Assembly (NCBI GenBank): GCA_034432595.1 | Contig: DAOUBT010000031.1 | Coordinates: 1-64,000, forward strand | DNA length: 64,000 nucleotides | Reading direction: 5' to 3' | Source of the DNA: DAOTZR01 sp034432595 | GTDB taxonomy: Bacteria; Chloroflexota; Anaerolineae; B4-G1; SLSP01 | In this document: positions 1 through 8,700 of the stretch, in pieces | How the letters are laid out: every line of letters begins with the position of its first letter | How positions within the stretch are numbered: the stretch's first letter is position 1 | Program-made: the position numbers and the translations under genes | Notes under the pieces: generated by a model | Seen by the model: the letters and a program-made list of their open reading frames with translations, nothing else | Told to the model about the DNA's origin: nothing | Databases searched by the model: none

Positions 1-48
1 AACGGCGCAAACCGCTTGATACGCGATTGGTAAAGTGCTGTTTTTCAC
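1..48 (-). CDS. 5' end of next gene in the cas operon (cut by window edge)
   Basis: Just after the stop codon of the Cas8-like gene (63-61), the same frame reopens. The first possible start is a GTG at 48-46, giving MKNSTLPIAYQAVCAV and still open at base 1. Spacing of 12 bases from the upstream stop is typical of an operon member. By position it could be a cas7 or cas5 gene, but 16 residues cannot identify a family. A start codon inside the upstream gene in another frame is the alternative. Confidence 0.35.
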   Translation of the reverse strand, partial: MKNSTLPIAYQAVCAV

Positions 49-60
49 CCTGACGAACCG

Positions 61-1500
61 TCAGGGCGAGACCGTTTGTCTAAACTCGAGACTGAACACA
101 GGTTGATTTTTGCCTTCACTGTTCATAAAAAGAACCTCCAAAGTTGTTGTTGTAAATGGGCGCACATATTTGCGCCGGTCATACTGTTGCATCACGAAAC
201 CGCTGTAGGCGGTCGTGAACTCGAAAAACGGCGTCAGGTCATTGCTGCACAGAAAATCGCGGTAGCAGCGCAGCAGCTCGAATTGGTCGCCGCGCGTCTC
301 GTCCAGACTGCGCACGATGGACAAGTGCTCGTCCAGCGCGGCGCTCAACCCGGCCAGGTCTTCCCTGCGGCGCGGGTAAACCCAGCGCGGCAGGTTGAGC
401 ATGGCGATGTTCATCACCGCCGGTGACCGGCCCAGGCTCTTGTAGAACGCGGTTTGCATCCCGCTCACCAGGTCGCCAGGCCGCTTGCCGAACAGCTCCA
501 TTTCCTGATCATCGGTTTTGGCTTCCTCGTAATGCTTGAGAAAAGCCTGGGTGTAGCGCAACGTGACCAGGATGTCCAACTTGATCGGCGTGGCGTTGCC
601 GACCATGGCCTGGCGGAAATGCCCCATCACCTCCTGATGGCGACCCCAGTCCAGGTTCACCGGGCAGAGCACATAGGTCTTGCGATCTTTGGCGTTGCGT
701 GGGTTGCTAGGATTGGCTACAATGCGCGTGATGCCGCCGTGGAACAGGCCTGCGAACTTGAGCCATACCAACAGCCAGAAGCCCTTGGGTTTGTCCGGCG
801 GACGGAACTCGGCTTTGGGCGCGTTCGTGCCCTTGCCCTGCGCCGGGTTGAGCAGTTGACTGGTCGTGGCTCCTTTCGGTCTGGCCCATCCGCGCGCCTT
901 GCAGACCTTCGCCCAGGCCGCCTCCGCGCCGTCCACGTCGTTGGGCGTCTGCGCCGTCATGGACAAGAGCACCTGGAGCAACTCGGGGAATGCTTCGCGC
1001 GCCTGCCACCACTCGGCTTGCATACTGTTGTAGGCTTCCAGCGCACCGGAGTTAATCGCAAGAAAGATGTCCCAATCGCTACGCGGCCCTTCCGGTCCCT
1101 GGATCTCGTGGTTGGCGACGCGCCTTTTGTCCTCAGAAGAGAGCGCCCTGCGCCAGTCGAAATAGGCCTGGTTCTTTTGCTTCTCCGCTTCATAGTCCAC
1201 CACGATCTCACCGCCCGGCAGGTCGGCGGGTTCGAGCGATGTGCCTTTAACCACCTTCCGTCCGGCCTTCTTGCCCCACGTGATAAGGAACGGCGCGCCG
1301 ATGAAGAAGCCACAGTCCGCCACCCATTCCTGCCGCAGCGCCGGCTCGCATACCACGGCGAAGGCCATGCCGCGGTCTTCCAGCCGCACCCGAGCGCGAC
1401 CGTCGGCGATGGTATGGACCACGAACGCCAGCCCGAACGCAGCCAGGTTGTCGGCAAACGTGTTGCTGGATTTGTCTATAAAATAGGTTGATTGAAACAC
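61..1500 (-). CDS. Putative Cas8-like Cascade large subunit (type I CRISPR-Cas)
   Basis: A 479-residue protein that I do not firmly recognise. It is mixed alpha/beta, without signal peptide or membrane segments, and has no obvious nuclease or helicase motif. The Cas8 call rests on context: it starts 12 bases after cas3, the pair follows a WYL regulator, and a protein of about 480 residues fits the size of Cas8a1-type large subunits that recognise the PAM and recruit Cas3. Start is a GTG with AAGGAGG seven bases upstream. A short PVNLDWGRH stretch and a MLNLPRWVYP stretch near residue 375 are possible family signatures for searching. Alternatives are another Cascade backbone protein of a minor subtype. 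Moderately sure it is a Cas protein, unsure which. Confidence 0.5.
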   Translation of the reverse strand: MFQSTYFIDKSSNTFADNLAAFGLAFVVHTIADGRARVRLEDRGMAFAVVCEPALRQEWVADCGFFIGAPFLITWGKKAGRKVVKGTSLEPADLPGGEIVVDYEAEKQKNQAYFDWRRALSSEDKRRVANHEIQGPEGPRSDWDIFLAINSGALEAYNSMQAEWWQAREAFPELLQVLLSMTAQTPNDVDGAEAAWAKVCKARGWARPKGATTSQLLNPAQGKGTNAPKAEFRPPDKPKGFWLLVWLKFAGLFHGGITRIVANPSNPRNAKDRKTYVLCPVNLDWGRHQEVMGHFRQAMVGNATPIKLDILVTLRYTQAFLKHYEEAKTDDQEMELFGKRPGDLVSGMQTAFYKSLGRSPAVMNIAMLNLPRWVYPRRREDLAGLSAALDEHLSIVRSLDETRGDQFELLRCYRDFLCSNDLTPFFEFTTAYSGFVMQQYDRRKYVRPFTTTTLEVLFMNSEGKNQPVFSLEFRQTVSP

Positions 1501-1512
1501 ATTGCTTCCTCC

Positions 1513-3918
1513 TTATCCTAATTTTGTCCCGCGTGCTGTCCCTTCCTGGTCGGCGCGGCGCAGCGCGCGGGCCAGCAGGATATACGTCAGCCAGCCATAA
1601 CGATCTTCTGGCCCCACCACGGCGACAGGCTGTTCCTGCGCAATCCGGACTTTTAACCGCGAAATATCTACCCTTCCTTGCACCTCCTTTGGTAACAATT
1701 CCAACGTGATTTGAATCTGCATATCTGCCTGCGCCCCCAGGGTATAGGGCGCCGCTTTTCCGGCAAACGGGGCGTGGTGACGGGCAATGGCTGTGAGTGC
1801 AGCGCGCGTCAACGGCTCGTTGCCTTCCAACGCCTGCGCAAGGATCGGACCCACAGCCAACGCGCTTTCTCCGGCGTGGTTGGGCTTGGGGACGCGCACG
1901 GCTTTGGCGGCCGCTTTGTGCCGTGGATTGCTTGGGTCGGAATCGGTATGCGCGGCGGCAAATGTGGCCGGGATCGGCCTGCCGATCTGTTTCTGGTAGG
2001 CGTGCGCCCAGGCCTGCCAGCCCTGGCTCAGTTTTCCCACGTCGTGGAACAGACAGACCAGCCAGGCCGCCCACATCACACTGCCGTCCGGCCAGCCAGC
2101 AGTGCGCTCCAGCGCCGGGGCCGCGTAACGCAACTCGGGCAGCGCCAGATCGCAAAAGGCTGCCAACACGTGCCGGGCGTGGTCGGCGTAGGACTCCAGG
2201 CGGTAGTACGTCCCTTCCCACGTGCGTTCCTGCGTGTCCGGCGGCAGTGTGGAGGCAAAGCCGGTATCGCCCCGGTCGCCCACGAATCCCTCGTCGGGCA
2301 GGTAGCCGGCCAGTGCCGGATTGACAACCAGCACATTCGCGGCGGCCAACAGACTCCTGTCCGAAAGATTTTTCCACCCATAGTCGCTCTGGCCGGTTTC
2401 TTCGATTGCCGACCTGTCCTCAACCAGATATTTCACGCGCCAATCCACATCCACATCGCGTTCCTGCCACTGCGTAAACAGTCCATATAACGTGCTGCGT
2501 GGCAGGCTAAAGCCGGTCGCGCCATAGGGATTGTTGAGCAGTGTATCGGGATCGGGATGGATCAGCACCAGGCGACTGTCAGCATCGCGCACCAGCAAGC
2601 GCGAATCGCCCGGCTGAGATTTGTCGCGCAAGGCGCGGTGAATGGCCTCCACACGCAGAGGGGCGCCCGCCGATAATCCCTCCAGCACAGCCCGGTCGCG
2701 CGGCGCAGCCACTGCATTGACCAACGCCTGCTCCTGCTCAAACCTGAAGACTTGCCCATCATGCGCTTTCAGCCACTCCAACGCGGCCTTCATCTCCCCA
2801 ACCCAGGCGGGATCGCGCTCACCGTCCTGAGTTTCGCGCCCGTATGGAGCATAGTGCTCGACCGGATACACGATCACCTCACCTTGCTCGCCGGGGAAAC
2901 GAGCACAACGTCCGGCGCGTTGGATCAACGAACTGGCCGGAGCCAGCTCCGTATGTAACCGTTCGCAGGTGATGTCCACGCCAACCTCGATGGCCTGAGT
3001 TGCCACCGCGATCACACTGCCGCTCTTATCGGCCTCTTTACCAAAGAGGCGGTGCAATTCTGATTCGATCCTGCACCGGTCTTCCGGCAAGAAGCGGCTG
3101 TGGAGCAGCAACAGGTCAATGTTCAGGCCGCCCTCCTGAATCCTGTCCCGCAGGTCACGGTAGAGTTTTTGCGCGCCTTGCACGGTATTGCACAACGCCA
3201 GACTGCGCGACCGATGAACCGCCAACACGGCCTCGGCAGACAGGAACGTATCGGCCACATGCCAGACGCGCTGGCGGAGCGCGGTAGCGCCGTTGCGCAT
3301 TTCAATGGCGCGAGCCTCTTCCGGCGGAAGCAATTCAACCTCTGCATTCAAATCCTGTGCCAGCGTATCGAGCATATCGCGGCTGAACGTTGCCGTCATT
3401 ACCAATACCGGTGCGAGTGTGCGCAGTTGCTTGAGCACGTAGAGCAGCGAGAGCAGCGTGGAATCGGGATCAAGCAGATGAAACTCATCGCAGACGATGT
3501 ACGCCCCGACCAGCGCGCCGGCGTTGAGGTTGGCCCATCGCTGCGGCAGACTGTAAGGCATCGTCAGGTAGCTGCTGAGAAACTGATCTACTGTGCAGAA
3601 TATGAGATCGCCCTCGAAACGCCGGTCTTCGGGCCGGTCGCCGGTTTGGATGGTCACGCGGATGTCGCGCCGATGGACACGGCGATAAGTTGCGGCATAT
3701 TCCTGGTATTCGGTGACGAACTGGTTTGCCAGCACACGCATCGGCACGACGTAGATGCACTTGCGAGGGAATCGCTCACCGGGAAGATCGAAAAAACCCT
3801 CGATGAACGGTGCCAACGCGGCGCGCGTCTTCCCCGATCCGGTCGGCGCCTGCAAGATGACCGATCGGCCTGCCTGGATCAAGGATTTGACCCGTTCCTG
3901 ATAAGGATACAATCCCAT
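1513..3918 (-). CDS. cas3: CRISPR-associated helicase/nuclease Cas3 (helicase first, HD domain last)
   Basis: Cas3 unwinds and degrades target DNA after Cascade binds. The 801-residue protein opens directly with a superfamily 2 helicase: Walker A APTGSGKT at residues 24-31, DEFH at about 143-146, TATF just after, and the RecA2 motif QRAGRCARF. The HD nuclease is at the C-terminal end: LFHDVGKL near residue 624 and RHHAPF near 714. This order is the reverse of the usual HD-helicase Cas3 of types I-B, I-C, I-E and I-F; it is known for type I-G and some I-A-like systems. Start chosen at ATG 3918, overlapping the TGA of the WYL gene (TGATG), so translation is probably coupled; a TTG one codon upstream is the alternative. 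No adaptation genes are visible inside the window. Confidence 0.9.
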   Translation of the reverse strand: MGLYPYQERVKSLIQAGRSVILQAPTGSGKTRAALAPFIEGFFDLPGERFPRKCIYVVPMRVLANQFVTEYQEYAATYRRVHRRDIRVTIQTGDRPEDRRFEGDLIFCTVDQFLSSYLTMPYSLPQRWANLNAGALVGAYIVCDEFHLLDPDSTLLSLLYVLKQLRTLAPVLVMTATFSRDMLDTLAQDLNAEVELLPPEEARAIEMRNGATALRQRVWHVADTFLSAEAVLAVHRSRSLALCNTVQGAQKLYRDLRDRIQEGGLNIDLLLLHSRFLPEDRCRIESELHRLFGKEADKSGSVIAVATQAIEVGVDITCERLHTELAPASSLIQRAGRCARFPGEQGEVIVYPVEHYAPYGRETQDGERDPAWVGEMKAALEWLKAHDGQVFRFEQEQALVNAVAAPRDRAVLEGLSAGAPLRVEAIHRALRDKSQPGDSRLLVRDADSRLVLIHPDPDTLLNNPYGATGFSLPRSTLYGLFTQWQERDVDVDWRVKYLVEDRSAIEETGQSDYGWKNLSDRSLLAAANVLVVNPALAGYLPDEGFVGDRGDTGFASTLPPDTQERTWEGTYYRLESYADHARHVLAAFCDLALPELRYAAPALERTAGWPDGSVMWAAWLVCLFHDVGKLSQGWQAWAHAYQKQIGRPIPATFAAAHTDSDPSNPRHKAAAKAVRVPKPNHAGESALAVGPILAQALEGNEPLTRAALTAIARHHAPFAGKAAPYTLGAQADMQIQITLELLPKEVQGRVDISRLKVRIAQEQPVAVVGPEDRYGWLTYILLARALRRADQEGTARGTKLG

Positions 3919-4958
3919 CAACGCCCTCCGAAGAAATCGTCAAGAGTTGACGATTTGCCGCCCGGCTGCGATGAAACAAACCAGCCGTATTTCTCGGCCA
4001 TGGCTTTGGCTTCACCCATCAGTACCTCTCGCAACGCTTGGGGTTCGATCACCTCCACGTCCGCTCCCCACCCCCGAATCCATGGCAACATGTCCGTTGT
4101 ATCCGCCACTTTCGCTGTCCATCTCAGATGGCCGGGAAGTTCAGGATCCTCACACTTCTTTTCCGAAGGATGCCAGCGCGTCTCTTCTACTCGCTTTCGC
4201 ACAGCTGGACTGAAACGCAGTGTCACAGTTGTCAAAGCTTCGCCGTAGAAAATACTCCAGGCATTGTGTAGCACTTCCAGACCAGGAAAATCTGATGGAA
4301 TCTCATATTCTTCCTGAGTCAAACGTACTTCCCGGATCCTTTCCAGTTTATACGTTCGCAAAGCGTTTACTACTTTGCTGTACCCAATAGCGTAGGTTGT
4401 GAAGCCTATGGCAGAAGGCTCTAACAAATAGGGAGCAAAATCTGTTTCAAAAGGCTTGCCTTTAGCAGGTTCGTAAACCAGATGGACTACACGACGATAA
4501 ATATAACTCTGCATAATGGTGCGAAAAATACGATTATACCGCCCGTCATCAGGACGCTCACTCAGCTCCTTTGCAGCTTGATAAATCTCTTGCCTGACTC
4601 CTGCCTGAGTAGTCAGAGCCTCTGCCAGCTTTAACAAGGCCGTTTCTGCGGGCTCATTGCGTTTATCATGTTGTTTCACAAAGAGCCGTGTAGCTAAATA
4701 CAGGGTCATACCTTCTTCGGGAGACAGATCAAACCGTCGCAGCTCTGCACGTTCATAAGGGAAAGCATACCAATATTTACCATCTTTGTAAACTTTACCT
4801 TCAAGCTCAAGCTCGCGCAAATAATTGTTCAAAGTCCGCCGCTCAAAATGCAATTCTTCTGCAAGTTCAGCCTCTGTTAGCCCAGATTTATAGCGTCGCA
4901 AGCAAAGAAAAGTGCGTTCTTTGCGTCCTTCACGAGTCTTCTCATCCATCTTTGGCAT
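3918..4958 (-). CDS. WYL-domain transcriptional regulator of the cas operon
   Basis: A 346-residue regulator. Residues about 10-65 form a winged helix-turn-helix (TEAELAEELHFERRTLNNYL). The WYL domain follows at about 165-240, with YIYRRVVHLVYEP and TYAIGYSKVVNALRTYKLERI, then a WCX-type C-terminal region. WYL domains bind nucleic-acid or nucleotide ligands and commonly control CRISPR-Cas and other defence loci. It is the first gene of the operon and its stop overlaps the cas3 start. Start chosen at ATG 4958 because GGAGGTG sits five bases upstream; an in-frame ATG at 4970 lies across that ribosome site. The gene is visibly richer in A and T than cas3 and the genes to the right, suggesting separate acquisition. 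A palindrome just upstream may be its operator. Confidence 0.85.
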   Translation of the reverse strand: MPKMDEKTREGRKERTFLCLRRYKSGLTEAELAEELHFERRTLNNYLRELELEGKVYKDGKYWYAFPYERAELRRFDLSPEEGMTLYLATRLFVKQHDKRNEPAETALLKLAEALTTQAGVRQEIYQAAKELSERPDDGRYNRIFRTIMQSYIYRRVVHLVYEPAKGKPFETDFAPYLLEPSAIGFTTYAIGYSKVVNALRTYKLERIREVRLTQEEYEIPSDFPGLEVLHNAWSIFYGEALTTVTLRFSPAVRKRVEETRWHPSEKKCEDPELPGHLRWTAKVADTTDMLPWIRGWGADVEVIEPQALREVLMGEAKAMAEKYGWFVSSQPGGKSSTLDDFFGGR

Positions 4959-4982
4959 ATTCACCTCCATTCGCCTGACTTT

Positions 4983-5014
4983 ATTATAAATAGCAGTTGG
5001 AAAGTAATGTTCCA
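4983..5014 (-). promoter_or_regulatory. Candidate promoter and operator of the WYL-cas operon
   Basis: On the minus strand a perfect TATAAT occurs at 4988-4983, 25 bases before the chosen WYL start. Immediately upstream, at 5014-4998, is TGGAA-N7-TTCCA, an inverted repeat placed where a -35 would be. There is no good -35 hexamer, which fits a regulated or weak promoter. Autoregulation by the WYL protein is inference. Confidence 0.4.
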
Positions 5015-5232
5015 GAATCAGGCAGGTTTATAAAATGGGTAAACATGCACGTCGAGACGCAAAATAGGGCCTGAAAAGCGATGCACTCATCAGAAAGCAT
5101 CTCATAAAAGCCTGTCAGCGATAGTTTCAACCGCTTTGGCATTTCTGCATGGTCAACCAGCGTAGCTGAGATGATACCATCCATGCAAAAAGTATAGACC
5201 ATCCGCAACAAAAAGCAAACCCTCAAGGCATA

Positions 5233-5260
5233 AAAAACACCCCCGCGGATAGCGGGGGTG
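5233..5260 (-). terminator. Rho-independent terminator
   Basis: On the minus strand CACCCCCGC pairs with GCGGGGGTG around a four-base loop and is followed by TTTTTTA. It lies downstream of the transposase remnant. Confidence 0.8.
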
Positions 5261-5363
5261 GAAATCAGCACACATCACGGATCAATCGAGGCGCAGGCAT
5301 CCCATCTCAACACGTAGAAGGCAAGTGCAAGCGGTAAAACCCCACACCGCTATAACCCCATGG

Positions 5364-5702
5364 TCATTCGTTGATAGGGGATTCCAGCCGAGCGTCCTTT
5401 ATCGCTTCGTACACGTACTCCTCTGCGGTGGTCGGTGGAGCGAGATGGTGGATATTATCGCGGTTATCGCGATCTACCCGCCATTTATCCAGATTGCGTC
5501 GGATATATTCACGGATGGCCTCCCACTCTCGTTCGTCACGGATAATATGCTCGTAATAATTGCGCTGCCAGAAGCTGGCCCGTCGTGTGGGATCGTAAAG
5601 CCGGACCCAATCAAAATCCACCTTGAAGACCAGAGATTGAAACGTACCCACCCCATCGCCCAAGCGGGGATTCATCATCACCTTTTGCGGTTTCGGGACC
5701 AT
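5364..5702 (-). pseudogene. C-terminal remnant of a REP-associated (RAYT, IS200-like) transposase
   Basis: The 112-codon frame contains FWQRNYYEHIIRDEREW and EAIREYIRRNLDKW, the conserved C-terminal block of Y1-type REP-associated tyrosine transposases, including the catalytic-helix tyrosine region. The N-terminal half, with the HUH metal-binding motif and the SIRLPxYDY-type opening, is absent, so the protein cannot be active. The frame begins abruptly with MVPKPQKV and lacks a ribosome site. Palindromic sequences that resemble REP elements lie directly upstream (5713-5765). It sits between the cas operon and the macroglobulin gene. Confidence 0.75.
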
Positions 5703-5712
5703 CCATGGACCG

Positions 5713-5765
5713 GATGGGACACCCCCATCCGGGCTGCCGGTTGGGGCAGGGCTTGCCCCTGCCCC
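5713..5765. repeat. Two REP-like palindromes; may also terminate the macroglobulin gene
   Basis: GATGGG-N5-CCCATC at 5714-5730 is followed by GGGGCAGGG-N5-CCCTGCCCC at 5743-5765. They fill the short gap between the macroglobulin stop codon and the transposase remnant, the position expected for REP/RAYT partnerships. No T-run follows on either strand. Confidence 0.5.
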
Positions 5766-5777
5766 ATCGGGCGACCG

Positions 5778-8700
5778 CTACGGCGTTACCTCGATTTCCG
5801 CGGGTGGCTGTTCCACGCCGCTGTTGGGATTGTAATAATCATACGCCCGCGAGGCGGGGATGGTGGCGCGCAAGGGGAAGCGCGCGCGCAGACGATAGCT
5901 AAAGCGCAGCGTCTCGCCAGCCTGCAAGTCCTGCACGTACACCAGGACCTGCCGCCCCGTCAGCTCGTAGCGCGTGATGCGCGTTGCGCCGGCGGGCAGG
6001 GCCGCATCGTCCGCGATGCGCTGTTGCAGGTCCTCCGCCACCAGACTAAAGCCCGGCGGCAGTCCCAAATCGAGCAGCGCAGCGTTGACCAGGCCCTCCT
6101 TCAGGCGCACACTGACCTGTACCTGCACCGTATCCTCAACCTGCAGGGCTGTGCGGTCATAGCTGACCACGAGCTCTAACGGCTGCTCCTCCGGGGTGGA
6201 TGGCGGCACGACGTCCCAGGGCAGATAGTAGGAGGCGGTGACCTGCACCAGTACCTCGCCGCTGCCCTCAGCGCGCAGCACCAGCGTGCCAAGGCCGTTG
6301 CCAACGGTGGTCAGACTCAGGCCCTGCACCACGTCGTAAGCTTCCGGCGTGATGTTGAGCACGCCGCTTTCGAGGCCGTTCCAGACCGCCCGCACCGTCA
6401 TCTCCGGACGCGCGCTGTTGTCCATGCCCAACAACAGCGCTTTGAGCGCCAGAATCGTCGCCTGCGTCGTGCCCCACGTGCCGTTGGGGTCTTTGTGCCG
6501 GACCAGGTAGGTGAGCGCGCGGCTGCTCATCATGGGGGATGTGCCTGCCTTGAGCAGGGCCTGCGCCGCTAACGCCGTCGTCTCCAGCGAGGCCGAAGTC
6601 TCACGCGCGCCCGTCATGGTGGCGATGGAGCTGCGCCAATAGATGGCGTCGCCTTCTTCCTGCGCCAGCGCGAGCAGGCGTTCCAACACCTGCGCCGTGG
6701 TCGCATCCTGCGCGTCCGCGGCGACGAGGGCATTGGCAACCAGGGCCAGCGCGTAAGCATCGTCCACCTCGCCGTGATGGGCGCGCAGGTAACTGAGCGC
6801 CGCCTGCACCTCAGGACGGTCACCATAACCGGCTTGAATGAGCGCCCACGTGATGTAAGCCGTCACCGGCACGCGGTCATTGCCCAGGTTCTGCCAGCTC
6901 GATTCGTGCACCAGCCCGCGGTCGTTCTCCCAGGAACCATCAGCGGCTTGCTGCTTGAGCAGCCATTCCGCTGCGCGCGCCACAAACGCCGGGTCCACCG
7001 GATACACGCGCGCCATGTCGGAAAACTCCATCAGCCCGTAAGCCGTCAACATGCGGTCAGCCGGTGCTTCGCCAAAGAGCGAAAAACCGCCGCCCTCCAC
7101 CTCGAAAGTGGTGAGGCGCTGATAGCCCAGGTTGATGTACTGCTCGGCCTTGAGGCGGATTTCCGGCGTTTCCTGCCCGGTCGTGTGCAGGTAATCCAGC
7201 GCCAGCACGTTTGGATAGGTGGTGCTGCTCGTCTGCTCGAAGCAGCCATAAGGCATCTGGAAGATGGCATCCATGCCCTCGACCAGTTGACTGAAGACGC
7301 CGAGATACACCTTGATATCCAACCGCGCCGTGCCGGGAATCGCCAGCTCCGGGATGCTCAGCTCCTGCGTGAAGGCCGTGCTGGCGCTCAGGTTGATGGT
7401 CCAGGTCTCATCGAAGCGCTTGCCGTTGGGTTGGATAAGCACATCGTGGGTGGATGTGGTCGCATCGCTCAGGCGCTCCCCGTAGGCCCAGACAACAGGA
7501 CGATAGCGCCCCTGCGCAGCCGTCACGCGGATGCGGAAGCGCACCACCGTCACATCGTTCGCACCGACTGTCAGCGTGCGTTCCAGCCCGTCCAACGGCT
7601 TGAACCAATCCTGTTGTTCCAGCACCACATCGAGCGACTGCTCCTCATCGAGATAGTTGTAAACGGCAACGGGCAACGAAACCTCATCGTTTTGGGTGAG
7701 GGCATAAGGCACATCGAAATCCACAAAGAAATCCTGAAAGACGCGCAGCGGCGCTGTGGCACTGCCGATGCGCCCATCCTGCGTGTGAGCTAAAGCCGTG
7801 ATGCGCCAGGTCGTGATGTTATCGAAAAGCGGCACCTCCAGATCGGCGCGTCCCTGCTCATCGGTGAGCACTTCGGGCATCCACAACAGCGTTTCGCCGA
7901 AGTTCTGCCGCAGCCGCGGTGCCTGCCCCGTGCTTGCGGGACCAGAAGGCGCTTCCTCCCCGGTAGCTTGCGTTTCTGGCATGGGGGGAAGTCCGGGGAC
8001 AGGCGTCCCACCCAAACCGGCCAACATCTCAATATCATTCACCACCTTAGAAGGAGAGCTGAAACGCAGCATCGGGCTGAGCGCGACAAGGGGCAAGACC
8101 AGCAACCCCAGGGCCAGAATGACGTTGGCCGCGACACTCCACCAGGCCCGTTCCGCAACGTCGCGCCCGCTCCAGACCAGATAAATCAAAGGCACCAGGC
8201 CCAATCCCACCAGGATGAAGATCGCCACCCGCTCCGGTAAGGTCACGCCACTGAGAATGGTGACATAGCCCAGGATGACCAGCGCCCCCATATAGACCAG
8301 CACGAAGCCCAGACTCAAACCGCGGAGCAAGTCACGCTGCTGTAACGAACGGACGAGCTGCACGATCCAGGCACCCAGGCTCAGCGCGACCATGCCGAAC
8401 AGCAGGCCCAGGCCGTAGCGCCAGATCATTTCCATAAACCAATCCCAGAGCACCAACTCCCGCACGAGCGCCACGCCCAGCAGAACAAACAACGCCAGCC
8501 CGGCCAGGCCACTGAGCAAGCCAGCCAACAGGCGTCGTTGCCGCGCCAGGTCCCCCACCGCTAGCCCGGCTACCATCAGGGGCAATCCGAACACCAGCGG
8601 GTAAAGGTAAGGCATGGCGGATTGAGCTGCGCGCTCCTGCGCACGGCGCAGCTCCGTGCTCACGGCGGCTTGCGCCGCGGCGCGCGTGTCGCGCAGCAAC

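Larger units (their letters stand above)
4959..5363. other. AT-richer intergenic region between cas operon and transposase remnant
   Basis: About 400 bases without a convincing gene. It holds the WYL promoter (4983-5014) and a minus-strand terminator (5233-5260). A 95-codon open frame at 4984-5271 on the minus strand overlaps the promoter, has a poor composition and no ribosome site, so I do not call it. No CRISPR repeats are seen here. Confidence 0.6.

Noticed and set aside
4984..5271. A 95-codon minus-strand frame upstream of the WYL gene
   Set aside because: It overlaps the WYL promoter and a terminator, lacks a ribosome site and resembles no family.
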